Source: an uncultured Mollicutes bacterium (GTDB lineage: Bacteria; Bacillota_I; Bacilli_A; MAG-NZ). Taken from it: a stretch of DNA of 5,592 nucleotides. The stretch lies in assembly GCA_913064935.1 (NCBI GenBank), contig CAJYBF010000080.1, positions 1 through 5,592 of the forward strand. Reading direction: 5' to 3'. Shown here in pieces: positions 5,158 through 5,592 of the stretch (positions are counted from its first letter, which is position 1; every line of letters starts with the position of its first letter). The notes under the pieces were generated by a model, which saw only the letters and a list, made by a program, of their open reading frames with translations, did not search any database and was not told the DNA's origin. A program made the translations under genes and the position numbers.

Positions 5158-5592
5158 ATGTCTAATTATTATCTTGAAGGCAAAAATTTTGTCATAGAAA
5201 ATTATGATAAGGAAAAACCATTCGCTTCATTTTTGCCAGGAGTGGCAGGAGTAGATGGAATTCCAATGTGGTCATACTACGTTAACAGAGGACAAGGTAT
5301 TGCTGGATTTGGAATTGAAAACAAGGATCGTCCAATTTTAGGGATAGCAGTTGAAGCAGTGGACGAAGTGGGCAATCCCACCATTCTTGCAACTTTTGCC
5401 GTGATCGCAGCCATTCTACCAATGGCCTTTGTGGGCGGACTCCTGGGCCCTTATATGAGACTTATTCCGGTGGGGGCCTCGACTGCCATGGTTTTTTCCC
5501 TGTTGGTCGCCTTTTTTGTTACGCAGTGGTCATCCGTGCGACTTCTCAAGCACAAGAACAATGGCGGCGGCGAGGAGCATGGAGAGAAGGAG
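5158..5592 (+). CDS. Start of a GH161/GH94-like beta-glucan phosphorylase, fused in frame to RND transporter sequence
   Basis: A frame of 145 codons runs off the right edge. Residues 1-61 (5158-5340) read [34 protein letters not shown] and [11 protein letters not shown]. This resembles the beginning of long Firmicutes proteins often annotated as cellobiose phosphorylase and now placed, as I recall, in GH161 (beta-1,3-glucan phosphorylases of over 1,000 residues). Such an enzyme would use phosphate to release glucose 1-phosphate from imported oligosaccharides in the cytoplasm, which fits the GH16 gene 3 bases upstream. Family choice is by pattern memory from 61 residues, so moderate. From residue 62 the frame encodes RND transporter helices from a different genome; the fusion is most likely artificial. 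Confidence 0.6.
   Translation, partial: MSNYYLEGKNFVIENYDKEKPFASFLPGVAGVDGIPMWSYYVNRGQGIAGFGIENKDRPILGIAVEAVDEVGNPTILATFAVIAAILPMAFVGGLLGPYMRLIPVGASTAMVFSLLVAFFVTQWSSVRLLKHKNNGGGEEHGEKE
5336..5348. other. Probable artificial joint: low-GC operon to higher-GC RND gene
   Basis: Composition rises from about one third GC to about 54% GC within a few codons. Codon choice changes from A/T-ending to G/C-ending (GTG, GGC, CTG, GCC). The protein changes from phosphorylase-like (…R-P-I-L) to RND-like ([11 protein letters not shown]). The joint keeps the reading frame, which has a one in three chance at random. Confidence 0.85.
5341..5592 (+). CDS. RND family efflux transporter fragment (AcrB/HAE-type, TM5-TM6 region)
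   Basis: The last 84 codons encode A-V-D-E-V-G-x-P-T-I-L-A-T, then a hydrophobic helix ending [11 protein letters not shown], then [20 protein letters not shown]. This matches the segment of AcrB-type pumps (about 1,050 residues, inner membrane, proton-driven) that carries transmembrane helices 5 and 6. It is followed by a hydrophilic G- and E-rich stretch corresponding to the cytoplasmic region after helix 6. The proton-relay aspartates of helix 4 would lie just upstream and are missing because of the joint; the C-terminal half lies beyond the window. Two usually conserved prolines are replaced: Leu at 5461-5463 in the M-R-x-I-P-V loop and Gln at 5524-5526 in the V-T-x-W motif. The variant with a P-M-A-F-V-x-G-L-x-G-P-Y-M loop is common in proteobacteria; substrate is unknown. 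Confidence 0.85.

Noticed and set aside
5158..5592. A real new fusion of a sugar enzyme with a membrane transporter
   Set aside because: GC content and codon choice change abruptly at the family switch, the enzyme part is only the first 61 residues of a very large protein, and the pump part starts midway through its domain.

Overview
The window reads as a three-part chimera, not as one continuous genome segment. Positions 1 to about 648 (roughly 40% GC) look like Bacteroidetes DNA. Positions about 649 to 5340 (roughly one third GC) look like a low-GC Firmicutes/Mollicutes-type bacterium, perhaps an Acholeplasma- or Izemoplasma-like lineage using the standard bacterial code. Positions about 5341 to 5592 (about 54% GC by hand count) look like a proteobacterial, possibly sulfate-reducer-like, RND efflux pump. 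Two genes change identity inside an open reading frame exactly where composition changes. I take this as joined fragments from a mixed-community assembly or amplified DNA. The organism assignments are inferences from protein style and base composition, with no database search.

Left block: on the minus strand, the first 145 residues of a lipoprotein acid phosphatase of the e(P4)/class B type (HAD superfamily) run off the window edge. Divergent from it, a well-formed ECF-type promoter (TGTAAC, 16 bases, CGTCAT) leads into the first ~29 codons of a Bacteroidetes ECF sigma factor. That frame then switches into an unrelated protein.

Central block: a tight plus-strand operon of carbohydrate genes. 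It holds a DUF5696 protein lacking its true N-terminus, two MalF/MalG-type ABC sugar permeases, a GH16 endo-beta-1,3-glucanase (laminarinase-like) and the start of a large phosphorylase-like protein resembling GH161 beta-1,3-glucan phosphorylases. Genes overlap by 4 and 11 bases or are separated by 1 and 3 bases. The likely job is capture of beta-1,3-glucan: surface cleavage by GH16, import through the permeases, and phosphorolysis inside the cell. The binding protein and ATPase are not in the window. The GH16 gene has an in-frame TAA between its lipoprotein leader and its catalytic domain, so it is either a pseudogene or carries a base error.

Right block: the phosphorylase-like frame turns, without a frameshift, into transmembrane helices 5 and 6 of an RND transporter and runs off the end. 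No tRNA, rRNA, CRISPR array, insertion sequence or convincing terminator was seen. I found no convincing new biological system. The notable points are the chimerism, the interrupted GH16 gene and the glucan operon with its uncharacterised DUF5696 member.
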